This document shows, one piece after another, positions 1 through 8,220 of a stretch of DNA of 64,000 nucleotides. The translations under genes and the position numbers were made by a program. The first letter of the stretch is position 1. Every line of letters starts with the position of its first letter. The notes beneath the pieces are model-generated. The model searched no databases. It saw only the letters and a list, made by a program, of their open reading frames with translations, and was not told the DNA's origin. Source of the DNA: DATKFM01 sp963851215 (GTDB taxonomy: Bacteria > Pseudomonadota > Alphaproteobacteria > Dongiales > Dongiaceae); contig CAWKOG010000015.1 of NCBI GenBank assembly GCA_963851215.1, forward strand, positions 313,347 through 377,346, written 5' to 3'.

Positions 1-1148
1 AGATTGTAGGACGAGGCCATGACGGCACCATAGGCGCCTGTCGAAAATATGGCGAGCAAATCGCCGGCCGCCAGGGGCGGCATCGGCCGTTGTTCGGCGA
101 AGATATCGGTGCTTTCGCAGATCGGGCCGACGATATCCACCTTGCGGCTCAGGCCGCCGGACGCGGCCTGCGCCACCGGCACGATATCGTGATAGGCCTC
201 ATAGAGCATGGGACGGATCAGGTCGTTCATCGCCGCGTCGGTAATGATGAAGGTGCGGTTCACCCCCTCCTTCACATAGGTCACGCGGGTGACCAGGATG
301 CCGGCATTGCCGATCAGCCGCCGCCCGGGCTCGAAGATGACCGGCAGGCCCAGCTTCCCGACCGTCTGCTCTACGATCTCAGCATATTCGGCCAGGGAGG
401 GCGGATTCTCGCTTTCATAGGCGATGCCCAGGCCGCCGCCGAGATCCAGGTGCTTCACCGGCAGGCCGCTTTGCTTGAGTTCGACCGCCATCGCCGCAAG
501 CTTGCCGAACGCGGCGCGATAGGGCGACAGATCGGCAAGCTGCGAGCCGATATGCAGGGCGAGGCCCACCGGTTCCAGGCCGGGCGCCGCGGCGGCCTGG
601 GCATAGGCGGCGGCAGTCTGGCTGAGCTCGATGCCGAACTTGTTTTCCGACTTGCCGGTGGAGATCTTGGCGTGGGTGCGGGCATCCACATCGGGATTGA
701 GCCGCAGCGCCACCGGCGCCCGCTTGTTCTTGCTGACGGCGACCTGGTTCAGCAACTCCAGCTCCGGGATCGATTCGACATTGAACTGCAGGATGCCGAC
801 ATCCAGCGCCGCCGCCATTTCCGCCGCGGTCTTGCCGACGCCGGCGAACACGATCTTCTCAGGAGGAACGCCGGCGGCGAGCGCGCAATGCATCTCGCCG
901 GCCGACACTACGTCGGCGCCTGCGCCCAGCTCCAGAAGCGTGCGCATGACGGCCAGGTTGTTGTTGGCTTTCAGCGAATAGCAGATCATGTGCGGAATCT
1001 TGGCGAAGGCCGCATCGAAGGTGCGGTATTCGTCCTGCAGCGCCGCCGTGGAATAGCAATAGAACGGCGTGCCGACAGTTTCGGCGGCGCGCGCCACGGC
1101 GACGGCTTCAGCGTGGAGCTGGCCGTCCCGGTACTGGAATGCACTCAT
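1..1148 (-). CDS. lysA: Diaminopimelate decarboxylase (C-terminus beyond left edge)
   Basis: PLP enzyme of the alanine-racemase fold that decarboxylates meso-diaminopimelate to L-lysine, the last step of lysine synthesis. About 382 residues lie in the window; the frame reads off the left edge at GAVMASSYN, so only a short C-terminal tail is missing. Visible family motifs are the PLP lysine in YSLKANNN (about residue 50), the glycine-rich HLDLGGGLG, EPGRRL and the catalytic-Cys motif CESTD. The start MSAFQYRDG matches the usual N-terminus of alphaproteobacterial LysA, but no clear Shine-Dalgarno precedes it, and the upstream lipoprotein frame runs into it without a stop (see 1149-1310). It lies downstream of argH in the same direction, a common alphaproteobacterial order. 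Identification is firm; the real translational start is less so. Confidence 0.95.
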   Translation of the reverse strand, partial: MSAFQYRDGQLHAEAVAVARAAETVGTPFYCYSTAALQDEYRTFDAAFAKIPHMICYSLKANNNLAVMRTLLELGAGADVVSAGEMHCALAAGVPPEKIVFAGVGKTAAEMAAALDVGILQFNVESIPELELLNQVAVSKNKRAPVALRLNPDVDARTHAKISTGKSENKFGIELSQTAAAYAQAAAAPGLEPVGLALHIGSQLADLSPYRAAFGKLAAMAVELKQSGLPVKHLDLGGGLGIAYESENPPSLAEYAEIVEQTVGKLGLPVIFEPGRRLIGNAGILVTRVTYVKEGVNRTFIITDAAMNDLIRPMLYEAYHDIVPVAQAASGGLSRKVDIVGPICESTDIFAEQRPMPPLAAGDLLAIFSTGAYGAVMASSYN

Positions 1149-1310
1149 AGGGAATTCGGGATCCGGATATTGCCTGGGGAACTCGTCGGTCTCGCCACTG
1201 GGCAATTCGGGATCGCCCTTCTTGCCGCAGCCGGCCGGCAGTAGCGCCAGGACGGCGATCAGCAGCAAGGCGCAGCGGCCCAGCCAGTGCTTGCGGTTCT
1301 TGTCGACCAT
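1149..1310 (-). CDS. Small lipoprotein leader in frame with lysA
   Basis: Fifty-four codons beginning MVDKNRKHWLG. A positively charged start is followed by a hydrophobic stretch (about residues 13-26) and a lipobox-like LPAGC with Cys28, then a short Pro/Glu-rich tail. This is the small LptM-like lipoprotein commonly found between argH and lysA in Alphaproteobacteria. A TGAGG lies 12 nt before the ATG, and the argH stop is only 11 bp upstream. Oddly, no stop codon separates it from lysA: start codons at 1310 and 1148 are 162 nt apart, exactly 54 codons. Either translation continues to give a lipoprotein-LysA fusion, or a stop has been lost by mutation or sequence error. The -3 lipobox residue is Pro rather than Leu, which is unusual. 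Confidence 0.6.
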
Positions 1311-1321
1311 CGGTCTTGACC

Positions 1322-2737
1322 TCAATCCCTGAGACGCTTGCGGGCCCGGGCAATGGCCTCGCGCACCCGTGCCGGCGCCGTGCCGCCATAGCTTGTGCGG
1401 CTGGCGGCCGAATGGTCAACGCTCAACACAGCGGTCACGGCGGCGGTGATCCGGGGCTCGACGGCCTGCATCTCGGCCAGCGGCAGATCCTTGAGCTCGC
1501 AGCCCTTCTGTTCCGCCTTGCGGACGATGGCGCCGGTGGCATGGTGGGCCTCGCGGAACGGCAGTTTCAGCTCCCGCACCAGCCAGTCGGCCAGGTCCGT
1601 CGCGGTGGCATATCCGGCCCTGGCGGCGTCGGCCATGCGGGCGGGCGCCGCCTGGAGGTCGCGGATCATGCCGGCCATGGCGGCGACGGAGAGCGAGAGG
1701 TTGTCTGCCGCGTCAAAGGTCGGCTCCTTGTCTTCCTGCATGTCCTTGCCGTAGCTGAGCGGCAGGCCCTTCATGACGATCAGCAGGGTGCTCAGCGCGC
1801 CAATGATCCGGCCGGCCTTGCCGCGCACCAGTTCGGCGGCGTCCGGGTTCTTCTTCTGCGGCATGATCGAACTGCCGGTCGTGAAGGCGTCGCTCAGGAC
1901 GACGAAACGGAAGCCATCGCTCATCCACAGCACGATCTCCTCGGCCAGGCGCGACAGGTGGGTGGCCAGGATCGCCCCGGCGGCCAGGAACTCGATGGCG
2001 AAATCCCGGTCGGACACCGAATCGATGGAATTCTCGGTCGGCCGGTCGAAGCCCAGCGCCTTGGCCGTGTCGTCGCGATCGATGGGGAAAGAGGTGCCGG
2101 CCAGGGCTGCCGCGCCCAGCGGGCATTCGTTGAGCCGCCGGCGGGCATCCCGCAACCGGCTGCGGTCGCGCTCGAACATGGCCACATAGGCCATCAGATG
2201 GTGGCCAAAGGTCACCGGCTGGGCCGGCTGCAGATGGGTATAGCCGGGCATCACCGTGGCGGCATACTCCTCGGCCCGGTCGAGCAAGGCTGCCAGCAGG
2301 TCGCTCAACTGCCCGTCCAGCCCATCGATGGCGTCCCGCACCCAAAGTCTGAAATCGGTGGCGACCTGGTCGTTCCGCGACCGCGCCGTATGCAGGCGGC
2401 CGGCCGGCTCGCCGATGATCTCCTTGAGCCGCGACTCCACATTCATGTGGATGTCTTCCAGCGCCGTCTTGAAGGTGAATTTGCCGCCCTCGATCTCCTT
2501 CAGGATCTGGTCAAGGCCGCGCTCGATGGCCGCGCCATCCTCCGGCCGCAGGATGCCCTGGCGGGTGAGCATGGCGGCATGGGCCTTGGACCCGGCGATA
2601 TCCTGGGCAAACAAGCGCTTGTCAAAATCGATGGAGGCGTTGATACGCTCCATGATCGCCGCCGGCCCGGCGGCAAAGCGGCCGCCCCACATGCTGTTGG
2701 CGTCGGCGGCGGGCTTGGCTTTCGGATCTGACGTCAT
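1322..2737 (-). CDS. argH: Argininosuccinate lyase
   Basis: Cytosolic tetrameric lyase splitting argininosuccinate into arginine and fumarate, the last step of arginine synthesis. The 471-residue length is normal. Family landmarks are SMWGGRF near the N-terminus, HTARSRNDQ (about residues 116-124), GYTHLQPAQP (about 165) and the fumarase/aspartase signature GSSIMPQKKNP (about 288) carrying the catalytic Ser loop. It heads the argH-lipoprotein-lysA transcription unit and is divergent from the thioredoxin-like gene, whose ATG is 33 bp away. An equally long open frame on the opposite strand (1316-2731) is a codon-bias shadow. Identification is certain. Confidence 0.97.
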   Translation of the reverse strand: MTSDPKAKPAADANSMWGGRFAAGPAAIMERINASIDFDKRLFAQDIAGSKAHAAMLTRQGILRPEDGAAIERGLDQILKEIEGGKFTFKTALEDIHMNVESRLKEIIGEPAGRLHTARSRNDQVATDFRLWVRDAIDGLDGQLSDLLAALLDRAEEYAATVMPGYTHLQPAQPVTFGHHLMAYVAMFERDRSRLRDARRRLNECPLGAAALAGTSFPIDRDDTAKALGFDRPTENSIDSVSDRDFAIEFLAAGAILATHLSRLAEEIVLWMSDGFRFVVLSDAFTTGSSIMPQKKNPDAAELVRGKAGRIIGALSTLLIVMKGLPLSYGKDMQEDKEPTFDAADNLSLSVAAMAGMIRDLQAAPARMADAARAGYATATDLADWLVRELKLPFREAHHATGAIVRKAEQKGCELKDLPLAEMQAVEPRITAAVTAVLSVDHSAASRTSYGGTAPARVREAIARARKRLRD

Positions 2738-2770
2738 GGGCTGTATTTCACGCGGGGCAAGGGCGGATAA

Positions 2771-3373
2771 ATGAACAAGCGGTTATGGGCTGTAGTGGCG
2801 GTCCTGGTGGTTCTGGCCGGCGCCGTCATCGCCGTTGCGACGTATGTTATCAGGGATTCTGCGGATGGTACCGGAGCGGGAAACCCGACGGATCCGCCAA
2901 TTTCCGGCGCCATGGCGCAATTTATCTTGTCCAAGCCGCCACGGCCAGCGCCGGTGGCGGAGTTTCAGGATGCCGACAACAACAGCGTCAGCCTGCTCGA
3001 TTTCGGCGGCAAAGTGGTGCTGCTGAACATCTGGGCCACCTGGTGCGCCCCCTGCGTCGAGGAGATGCCGGCGCTGGACCGGCTGCAGGCGGAGCTGGGG
3101 GACGAAGGCCTGGTCGTGGTGGCGCTATCAATCGATCTGGAGGGCGCCAAGGCGGTCCGCCCGTTCTACGAGAAGCACGGGATCAAGCATCTCGGCATCT
3201 ATATCGACTTCACCAACAGCTTCTCCCAGCTGCTCGGCGTGGATCGCGTGCCGTCCAACCTGCTGATCAGCCGGAACGGGCTGTTCGTGGGCAAGCTGAT
3301 CGGCAATGCGGATTGGGATACACCGGAGGCAAGAGCGCTGCTGCGGCATTACCTGGCACAGCCCGCGCCATAG
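2771..3373 (+). CDS. tlpA: TlpA-family membrane-anchored thioredoxin
   Basis: Periplasmic thiol-disulfide reductase of the TlpA/ResA/CcmG group, 200 residues. One N-terminal membrane anchor (about residues 7-26) is followed by a Pro-rich linker and a thioredoxin fold with the redox motif WCAPC (Cys92, Cys95) inside NIWATWCAPCVEEMP. RVPSNLLI later provides the cis-proline region. Such proteins reduce apocytochrome c or copper-delivery thiols in the periplasm; which partner applies cannot be told here because no ccm or cox genes are close. The gene is divergent from argH and followed by a hairpin at 3394-3418. Confidence 0.9.
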   Translation: MNKRLWAVVAVLVVLAGAVIAVATYVIRDSADGTGAGNPTDPPISGAMAQFILSKPPRPAPVAEFQDADNNSVSLLDFGGKVVLLNIWATWCAPCVEEMPALDRLQAELGDEGLVVVALSIDLEGAKAVRPFYEKHGIKHLGIYIDFTNSFSQLLGVDRVPSNLLISRNGLFVGKLIGNADWDTPEARALLRHYLAQPAP

Positions 3374-3393
3374 GGCGGTGACCGCATAACATT

Positions 3394-3418
3394 AGCGGCC
3401 CGCGAATGTCGGGCCGCT
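3394..3418. terminator. Hairpin after tlpA
   Basis: A perfect 9-bp GC-rich stem (3394-3402 with 3410-3418, sequence AGCGGCCCG and its complement) encloses a 7-nt loop 21 bp after the tlpA stop, followed by GGTTTCG. The T-run is short, so this is a plausible but weak intrinsic terminator. It could serve both tlpA and the convergent small gene at 3451-3639. Confidence 0.55.
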
Positions 3419-3450
3419 GGTTTCGTCCGGTATCGGGAGGTGACGGCCGG

Positions 3451-3639
3451 TTACTGGCCGAGCAGGCTCGAGAGATCGAAGGCAATGGCGATCTGCACCA
3501 CGAAGGCGACCACGAAGGCCACGCCGATGAAGATACGTTCCTCGGCGGAGCTCAGGGGGCGCGAGGATTTGCGCTTCGTCCGGTTGTTGTCGGAACTGTT
3601 CGTGGCTGGGCGCGACATGATGCTGCTCGTCATATTCAA
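3451..3639 (-). CDS. Small single-pass membrane protein, unknown
   Basis: Sixty-two residues with a polar, basic N-terminal half and one predicted transmembrane helix near the C-terminus (IFIGVAFVVAFVVQIAIAF), ending DLSSLLGQ. I do not recognise the family. The hydrophobic helix after a charged stretch and the tidy position between two hairpin/intergenic regions favour a real gene, but no good ribosome-binding site is visible; Met8 (about 3618) is an alternative start. Two CRP-like palindromes lie upstream at 3734-3747 and 3803-3820. Confidence 0.45.
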   Translation of the reverse strand: MNMTSSIMSRPATNSSDNNRTKRKSSRPLSSAEERIFIGVAFVVAFVVQIAIAFDLSSLLGQ

Positions 3640-3733
3640 GTTCAGTTTGGCTTTCGATTTCCCCGGATCGGGAGCGGTGCGCCGCGTCCGATCTCACATG
3701 TACAAGATAAAGATTAGTACGGCGTAAATGCGA

Positions 3734-3747
3734 GTGACCGGCATCAC
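3734..3747. promoter_or_regulatory. CRP/FNR-like palindrome 1
   Basis: GTGA-CCGGCA-TCAC, the inner part of the CRP consensus TGTGA-N6-TCACA with correct spacing. Its centre is 71 bp from that of the better palindrome at 3803-3820. It lies about 95 bp upstream of the small membrane-protein gene. Binding protein inferred only from the consensus. Confidence 0.4.
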
Positions 3748-3802
3748 AAGAAAGGCGGAAATTGGGCGTTTTTCTGGCGGCGAGCCCGCATCATCACGCT
3801 AT

Positions 3803-3820
3803 CTGTGACGACGATCACAG
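3803..3820. promoter_or_regulatory. CRP/FNR-like palindrome 2
   Basis: CTGTGA-CGACGA-TCACAG, a perfect palindrome matching the core CRP consensus TGTGA-N6-TCACA. It is intergenic, as expected for an operator. A third match occurs at 25369-25384. A CRP/FNR-type gene exists at 62720-63374, but its specificity is unknown. Confidence 0.5.
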
Positions 3821-3983
3821 GTTGCAGGGTCGCACAGCGCGCCTGAACCGGGGATGAATGCACGCAGCCGGCCGAATCGGCCACTGAGACAGCCGCAGGC
3901 CAGCGACGGCTGTTGGATGCCAGATGTGAGCTTGAATGGCCCAGGCGCCGAAAATTGGCCCCTGGGCTGGCGCTTTGGATTGG

Positions 3984-4856
3984 TTAGCGCGTGGGGACGG
4001 GCGTGCCCGAGCTGTAGTCGTAGAAGCCGCGATTGACCTTGCGGCCCAGCCAGCCGGCTTCGACATACTTAACGAGCAATGGACACGGCCGGTACTTGCT
4101 GTCCGCCAAGCCCTCATACAGCACTTGCATGACCGCCAGGCAGGTATCCAGGCCGATGAAGTCGGCCAGTTCCAGCGGGCCCATGGGATGGTGCGCGCCG
4201 AGCTTCATGGCGGTGTCGATGGCTTCGACCGAGCCGACGCCTTCGTACAGCGTGTAGACCGCCTCGTTCAGCATCGGCAGCAAGATTCGGTTAACGATAA
4301 AGGCCGGGAAGTCTTCGGCCGGCGCCGGGGTCTTGCCCAGCTTCACCGCCATCTCGCGGACGGCGGTGTAGGTGGCGTCGTCGGTGGCCAGGCCGCGGAT
4401 CAGCTCCACCAGCTCCATCAGCGGCACCGGGTTCATGAAATGCATGCCCATGAACTTCTGCGGCCGGTCGGTGGACGTCGCCAGCCGGGTGATGGAAATC
4501 GACGAGGTGTTGGAGGCGACGATGGCCTCGGGCTTGAGGACCGGGCAGAGCGCCTTGAAGATCTGCTTCTTGACGTCTTCCTTCTCGACCGCGGCCTCGA
4601 TGACGATGTCGCAGTCCTTGAGCAGGGCGTATTCGGTGCCGACGGTGATCCGGCCCAAAGCGGCGGTCTTGTCGGCCTCCTTGATCGTGCCGCGCTTGAT
4701 CTGACGGCCCATATTCTGGTCGATGATGGACTTGGCCTTGTCGAGCTGGGTCTTGTCGACATCCACCAGCTTGACGTCATAGCCCGCCAGCGAGCTGACA
4801 TGGGCAATTCCGTTGCCCATCTGACCGGCGCCGATGACGCCAACCTTCTGGATCAT
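3984..4856 (-). CDS. hbd: 3-hydroxybutyryl-CoA dehydrogenase
   Basis: NAD(P)-dependent oxidation of 3-hydroxybutyryl-CoA or reduction of acetoacetyl-CoA, linking to crotonyl-CoA and the ethylmalonyl-CoA pathway. From the ATG at 4856 the protein has 290 residues, normal for the family; a longer frame to 4901 exists, but AAGGAGA sits just before 4856. The N-terminal Rossmann motif is VGVIGAGQMGNGIAHV. The catalytic region HFMNPVPLMELVELIRG is near residue 140, and the C-terminal domain contains GAHHPMGPLELADFIGLD. It is the last gene of an etfB-etfA-hbd transcription unit, 44 bp from etfA. The redox partnership with ETF makes functional sense. Confidence 0.95.
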   Translation of the reverse strand: MIQKVGVIGAGQMGNGIAHVSSLAGYDVKLVDVDKTQLDKAKSIIDQNMGRQIKRGTIKEADKTAALGRITVGTEYALLKDCDIVIEAAVEKEDVKKQIFKALCPVLKPEAIVASNTSSISITRLATSTDRPQKFMGMHFMNPVPLMELVELIRGLATDDATYTAVREMAVKLGKTPAPAEDFPAFIVNRILLPMLNEAVYTLYEGVGSVEAIDTAMKLGAHHPMGPLELADFIGLDTCLAVMQVLYEGLADSKYRPCPLLVKYVEAGWLGRKVNRGFYDYSSGTPVPTR

Positions 4857-4900
4857 GGCTCGGCTCTCCTTCCCGGAAGCGGATTGGGTATCGAGGGGCA

Positions 4901-5836
4901 TTACTTGGACAGCTCGGCTTCGAGTTCCGGCACCGCCGTGAACAGGTCCGCCACCAGCCCATAGTCGGCGACCTGGAATATCGGCGCCTCCTCGTCCTTG
5001 TTGATGGCGACGATGATCTTGCTGTCCTTCATGCCCGCCAGATGCTGGATGGCGCCGGAGATGCCGATCGCCACGTAAAGGTCCGGTGCAACGATCTTGC
5101 CGGTTTGGCCGACCTGATACTCGTTGGGCACGAAACCGGCATCGACGGCAGCGCGCGAGGCGCCAACGGCGGCCTTCAGCTTGTCGGCCACTTTCTCCAG
5201 CATCTTGAAATTCTCGCCGGCCTGCATGCCGCGGCCGCCGGAGATGACGATACGGGCCGAGGTCAGTTCCGGCCGTTCGGAGCGGCTGAGCTCCTGACCG
5301 ACGAAATTCGACAGCCCGGTATCGCCGGCGCCGCCCACGCTCTCGACCGCGGCGCTGCCGCCTTCGGCAGGTGCGGCGTCAAAGCCGGTGCCGCGCACGG
5401 TGACGAACTTGATCTTGTCCGACGACTGCACGGTGGTGATGGCGTTGCCGGCATAGGTGGTGCGGACGAAGGTATCGGGCGACTCCACGCCGATGATCTC
5501 GGAGATCTGCGCCACATCCAGCAGTGCGGCGGCGCGGGGCATGGCGCTCTTGGTGACGCTGGTGACCGGCGCCAGCACATGGCTGTAAGCCGGCGCCAGC
5601 TTGACCAGCAGCGCAGCGACATTCTCGGCCAGCCCATGGGCATAAGCGGCGTCATCGCACAGCAGCACCTTGGCCACGCCCGGCAGTTTCGCGCCGGCAT
5701 CGGCCACGGCCTTGCAGCCGCTGCCGGCGACCAGCAGATGTATTTCGCCGCCGACCTTTTGCGCCGCTGTCAGCGCATGCAGCGTCCCGGGCTTCAGGGC
5801 CGCGTTGTCGTGCTCGGCAATCAGAAGAGTGGTCAT
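4901..5836 (-). CDS. etfA: Electron transfer flavoprotein alpha subunit
   Basis: FAD-carrying subunit of the ETF heterodimer that takes electrons from acyl-CoA dehydrogenases and passes them to ETF:ubiquinone oxidoreductase. It has 311 residues, usual length. The N-terminal ETF domain is followed by the C-terminal FAD domain with VISGGRGM, YQVGQTGKIVAP and the signature DLYVAIGISGAIQHLAGM, then IVAINKDEEAPIFQVADYGL. It starts 2 bp after the etfB stop, so the two are co-translated. The nearby methylsuccinyl-CoA dehydrogenase (9996-11681) is a likely client. Confidence 0.97.
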   Translation of the reverse strand: MTTLLIAEHDNAALKPGTLHALTAAQKVGGEIHLLVAGSGCKAVADAGAKLPGVAKVLLCDDAAYAHGLAENVAALLVKLAPAYSHVLAPVTSVTKSAMPRAAALLDVAQISEIIGVESPDTFVRTTYAGNAITTVQSSDKIKFVTVRGTGFDAAPAEGGSAAVESVGGAGDTGLSNFVGQELSRSERPELTSARIVISGGRGMQAGENFKMLEKVADKLKAAVGASRAAVDAGFVPNEYQVGQTGKIVAPDLYVAIGISGAIQHLAGMKDSKIIVAINKDEEAPIFQVADYGLVADLFTAVPELEAELSK

Positions 5837-5838
5837 GG

Positions 5839-6588
5839 TCAGATCACCTTCGCTTCATTGCGCAGCTTGTCCACCAGCTCGGCCACGCTCTTTACCCTGA
5901 TGCCGGATTTGCGCTTCGGCGGCTCGGCGACCTTCAGGGTCTTGAGGCGCGGCGCCACATCGACGCCCAGGGCATCGGGGGTCAGCGCCTCGATCGGCTT
6001 CTTCTTCGCCTTCATGATGTTGGGCAGCGAGGCATAGCGCGGCTCGTTCAGCCGCAGATCCGTGGTCATGACCGCCGGCAGCTTCAAGGAGATGGTCTCG
6101 AGCCCGGCGTCGACCTCGCGGGTGACCGTGGCGTCGCTGCCGTTGGGCACGATCTTCGAGGCGAAGGTCGCCTGGGGCCAGCCCAGCAAGCCCGCCAGCA
6201 TCTGGCCGGTCTGGTTGCAATCGTCATCCACCGCCTGCTTGCCCAGCAGCACGATCTGCGGCTGCTCCTTGGCGGCGACGGCCTTCAGCAGCTTGGCGAC
6301 GGCCAGCGGCTGCAGCTCCACATCTGTCTGCACATGGATGCCGCGATCGGCGCCCATCGCCAGCGCCGTGCGGATGGTTTCCTGCGCCGACGCGCCGCCG
6401 CAGGACACGGCGATGATCTCGGTGGCCTTGCCGGCCTCTTTCATGCGGATCGCCTCTTCGACGGCGATCTCGCAGAACGGATTCATGGCCATCTTCACAT
6501 TGGCCGTTTCGACGCCTGTGCCGTCGGCCTTGACCCTGACTTTGACGTTGGCATCGATGACGCGTTTGACCGCGACCAGAACCTTCAT
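5839..6588 (-). CDS. etfB: Electron transfer flavoprotein beta subunit
   Basis: AMP-binding subunit of ETF, 249 residues from the ATG at 6588 (MKVLVAVKRVIDANVKVRV). An in-frame extension to 6696 lacks family similarity and a ribosome-binding site, while AAGGG precedes 6588. The characteristic region includes NPFCEIAVEEAIRMKE, VSCGGASAQETIRTALAMGA and GKQAVDDDCNQTGQMLAGLL, ending in the lysine-rich KAKKKPIEALT. It heads the etfB-etfA-hbd unit. Confidence 0.97.
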   Translation of the reverse strand: MKVLVAVKRVIDANVKVRVKADGTGVETANVKMAMNPFCEIAVEEAIRMKEAGKATEIIAVSCGGASAQETIRTALAMGADRGIHVQTDVELQPLAVAKLLKAVAAKEQPQIVLLGKQAVDDDCNQTGQMLAGLLGWPQATFASKIVPNGSDATVTREVDAGLETISLKLPAVMTTDLRLNEPRYASLPNIMKAKKKPIEALTPDALGVDVAPRLKTLKVAEPPKRKSGIRVKSVAELVDKLRNEAKVI

Positions 6589-6888
6589 GGCGACCCTTGG
6601 ATTAGATGAGTTACGACCGGCAACTTTCTTGCAGAGCAGCAAGGCGCGAAATGGCGCTTGCGCGGCATTCTGCTTATGTACTTCGCGGGTGCACAATAGG
6701 TTTGGCGGCCCGGTGTGTCAACGCGGCCAGGGCCTTGAAAAGCCGGTGAATCCGCGCCTTTGCGGGTGTTTTGGCGGCGGCTGCGGCCGATTTCCGGCCA
6801 AAGATCGGGTTAGGGCGCGCCGAAGGCGGCAAAAACCGTGATTAGGACCGGTTCGCGGCCCCTGGCGGCGGTTACGCCGGGCAATTCC
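6589..6888. other. Intergenic region, 300 bp
   Basis: Contains the presumed promoter region of etfBA-hbd. I see no confident sigma-70 boxes, repeats or small gene in it. Confidence 0.5.
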
Positions 6889-7314
6889 CTACGGCTTTAC
6901 CAGGGACAATTCGATCTTGCCGATCCGCGACCCTTTGGGAGACACCAGCGGCACGACCGCCCGGTTGTCGGCCAGCTTGCCTTCGGCCTTGAAATCCCGG
7001 GGCGCCTCGCCCTCATCCTCGCTGCGCATGGTGCCGGCAATCGATACGCGGTCGCCCTGGATATCGGCGGTGAAGGAAATGCGGGCGCCATCGAATTCGA
7101 ACTGCTGATCGTAGATCTTCCGGGAGCCCATGGCCTCGATCTTGAACGAAGGGCCGGCGCGGTTGACCGTCAGTTGGAACTTCATTTCCCCCGGCTCGAC
7201 GGCCGTGAGGTTGAAATACAGAGCCTGGCCAATCAAGAAAACGGCAATGACGAAGAGAACTATCTCCGTCCAAGTCCGTTTGCGACCGCTTTCCGACATA
7301 TCCCCTGACCCCAT
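6889..7314 (-). CDS. Hypothetical membrane-anchored protein
   Basis: 141 residues. A charged N-terminus is followed by a transmembrane helix (about residues 17-37, IVLFVIAVFLIGQALYFNL) and a soluble beta-rich domain of about 100 residues, presumably periplasmic, with motifs GEMKFQLTVNRAG and GDRVSIAGTM. I recognise no family. Two ATGs (7314, 7299) are possible and neither has an ideal ribosome-binding site. It lies between etfB and the cobalamin adenosyltransferase, same strand. Confidence 0.7.
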   Translation of the reverse strand: MGSGDMSESGRKRTWTEIVLFVIAVFLIGQALYFNLTAVEPGEMKFQLTVNRAGPSFKIEAMGSRKIYDQQFEFDGARISFTADIQGDRVSIAGTMRSEDEGEAPRDFKAEGKLADNRAVVPLVSPKGSRIGKIELSLVKP

Positions 7315-7377
7315 ATGACACCGCCGGCGGGCGGCAAGCTGCGCTTCCCCGGCGTGCCGAACCTGCCGGAGAGGCGG

Positions 7378-7950
7378 TCAGCTTTCGTCGCGGGTCGCGC
7401 CCGGCTGCCACAACACGTCGCGCTTGCCGTTCCGATTGAGGATGCGGGCGAGCACGAACAGATGGTCGGAGAGCCGGTTGATGTACTTGATCGCAACGGG
7501 GTTAATATTCTCTTTACCGGCCAGCAACGTCATGTCGCGTTCCGCCCGGCGGACGATGGTGCGGGCCAGGTGCAGATGGGCCGCCCCGGCGCTGCCGCCG
7601 GGCAGGATGAAGGAATTCAGCGGCGCCAGCTTGGCGTTCATTCGGTCGATCTCGCGTTCGAGCCGTGTCACCTGGGCCTCGATGATCCGCAGCACCGGGC
7701 TTTTGGGCGCCGGCGTTTCCGGCCGGCAGAGATCGGCGCCGAGATCGAACAGGTCGTTCTGGATGCGCGCCAGCATCTTATCGGCGTCGCCCTTGGCATG
7801 CAGCCGCGCCACGCCGATCGCCCCGTTGGCCTCGTCCACGGTGCCGTAGGCGGCGACGCGCAGATCATGCTTGGCAACGCGCTGGCCATTGCCCAGCGAG
7901 GTTTTCCCCTTGTCGCCGCCGCGGGTGTAGATGCGGGTGAGCTTCACCAT
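7378..7950 (-). CDS. Cob(I)alamin adenosyltransferase, PduO type
   Basis: Transfers adenosyl from ATP to cob(I)alamin, making coenzyme B12. 190 residues, normal for the single-domain PduO/MMAB family. The N-terminal ATP-binding motif TRGGDKGKTSLGNG is at residues 9-22, followed by AYGTVDEANGAIG, FILPGGS, and the RRAERD motif of the active site. In this neighbourhood its product would serve ethylmalonyl-CoA mutase (20422-22470), an AdoCbl enzyme. The HIG1-like gene lies immediately upstream on the same strand, 16 bp away. Confidence 0.93.
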   Translation of the reverse strand: MVKLTRIYTRGGDKGKTSLGNGQRVAKHDLRVAAYGTVDEANGAIGVARLHAKGDADKMLARIQNDLFDLGADLCRPETPAPKSPVLRIIEAQVTRLEREIDRMNAKLAPLNSFILPGGSAGAAHLHLARTIVRRAERDMTLLAGKENINPVAIKYINRLSDHLFVLARILNRNGKRDVLWQPGATRDES

Positions 7951-7966
7951 GGCTGACGCGCGGCGC

Positions 7967-8161
7967 TCACCTGTTGTAGGCGATGAGCAGCGCGATCAGG
8001 ATGATGGCGATGGTGATCGCCTGGAACAGGACGCGGAAGCGCATCAGCACATTGCCGTACTTGCGATTGAACTCGCCGCCCCGGGCCATTGAGAACAGGC
8101 CGAGAAACAGCACGGCAATGGTGGCGACGCCGAAGATGATGACGAGCGTAAGCGTATCCAT
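7967..8161 (-). CDS. Small HIG1-like twin-transmembrane protein
   Basis: Sixty-four residues from the ATG at 8161 (MDTLTLVIIFGVATIAVLFL). Two hydrophobic helices (about 3-23 and 44-61) flank a polar loop ARGGEFNRKYGNVLMRFRV, which matches the HIG1/hypoxia-induced family arrangement. Such genes are often adjacent to the PduO-type adenosyltransferase in Alphaproteobacteria. A longer in-frame extension upstream to 8563 overlaps the HAD gene and has no family character, so the short start is preferred. Confidence 0.75.
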   Translation of the reverse strand: MDTLTLVIIFGVATIAVLFLGLFSMARGGEFNRKYGNVLMRFRVLFQAITIAIILIALLIAYNR

Positions 8162-8220
8162 GGCGGCCACTATAAGGGCGCTTGGGGCACGCGGCCAGGG
8201 AGTTGGCGCTGCGCGCTGCG

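Larger units (their letters stand above)
3640..3983. other. Intergenic region, 344 bp
   Basis: No coding frame is convincing here. The stretch lies upstream of the small membrane gene (3451-3639) and downstream of the hbd gene. It contains two palindromes of the form GTGA-N6-TCAC and is otherwise featureless. Confidence 0.6.

Noticed and set aside
1316..2731. A 471-codon open frame antisense to argH
   Set aside because: The same length as argH and pure codon-bias shadow.
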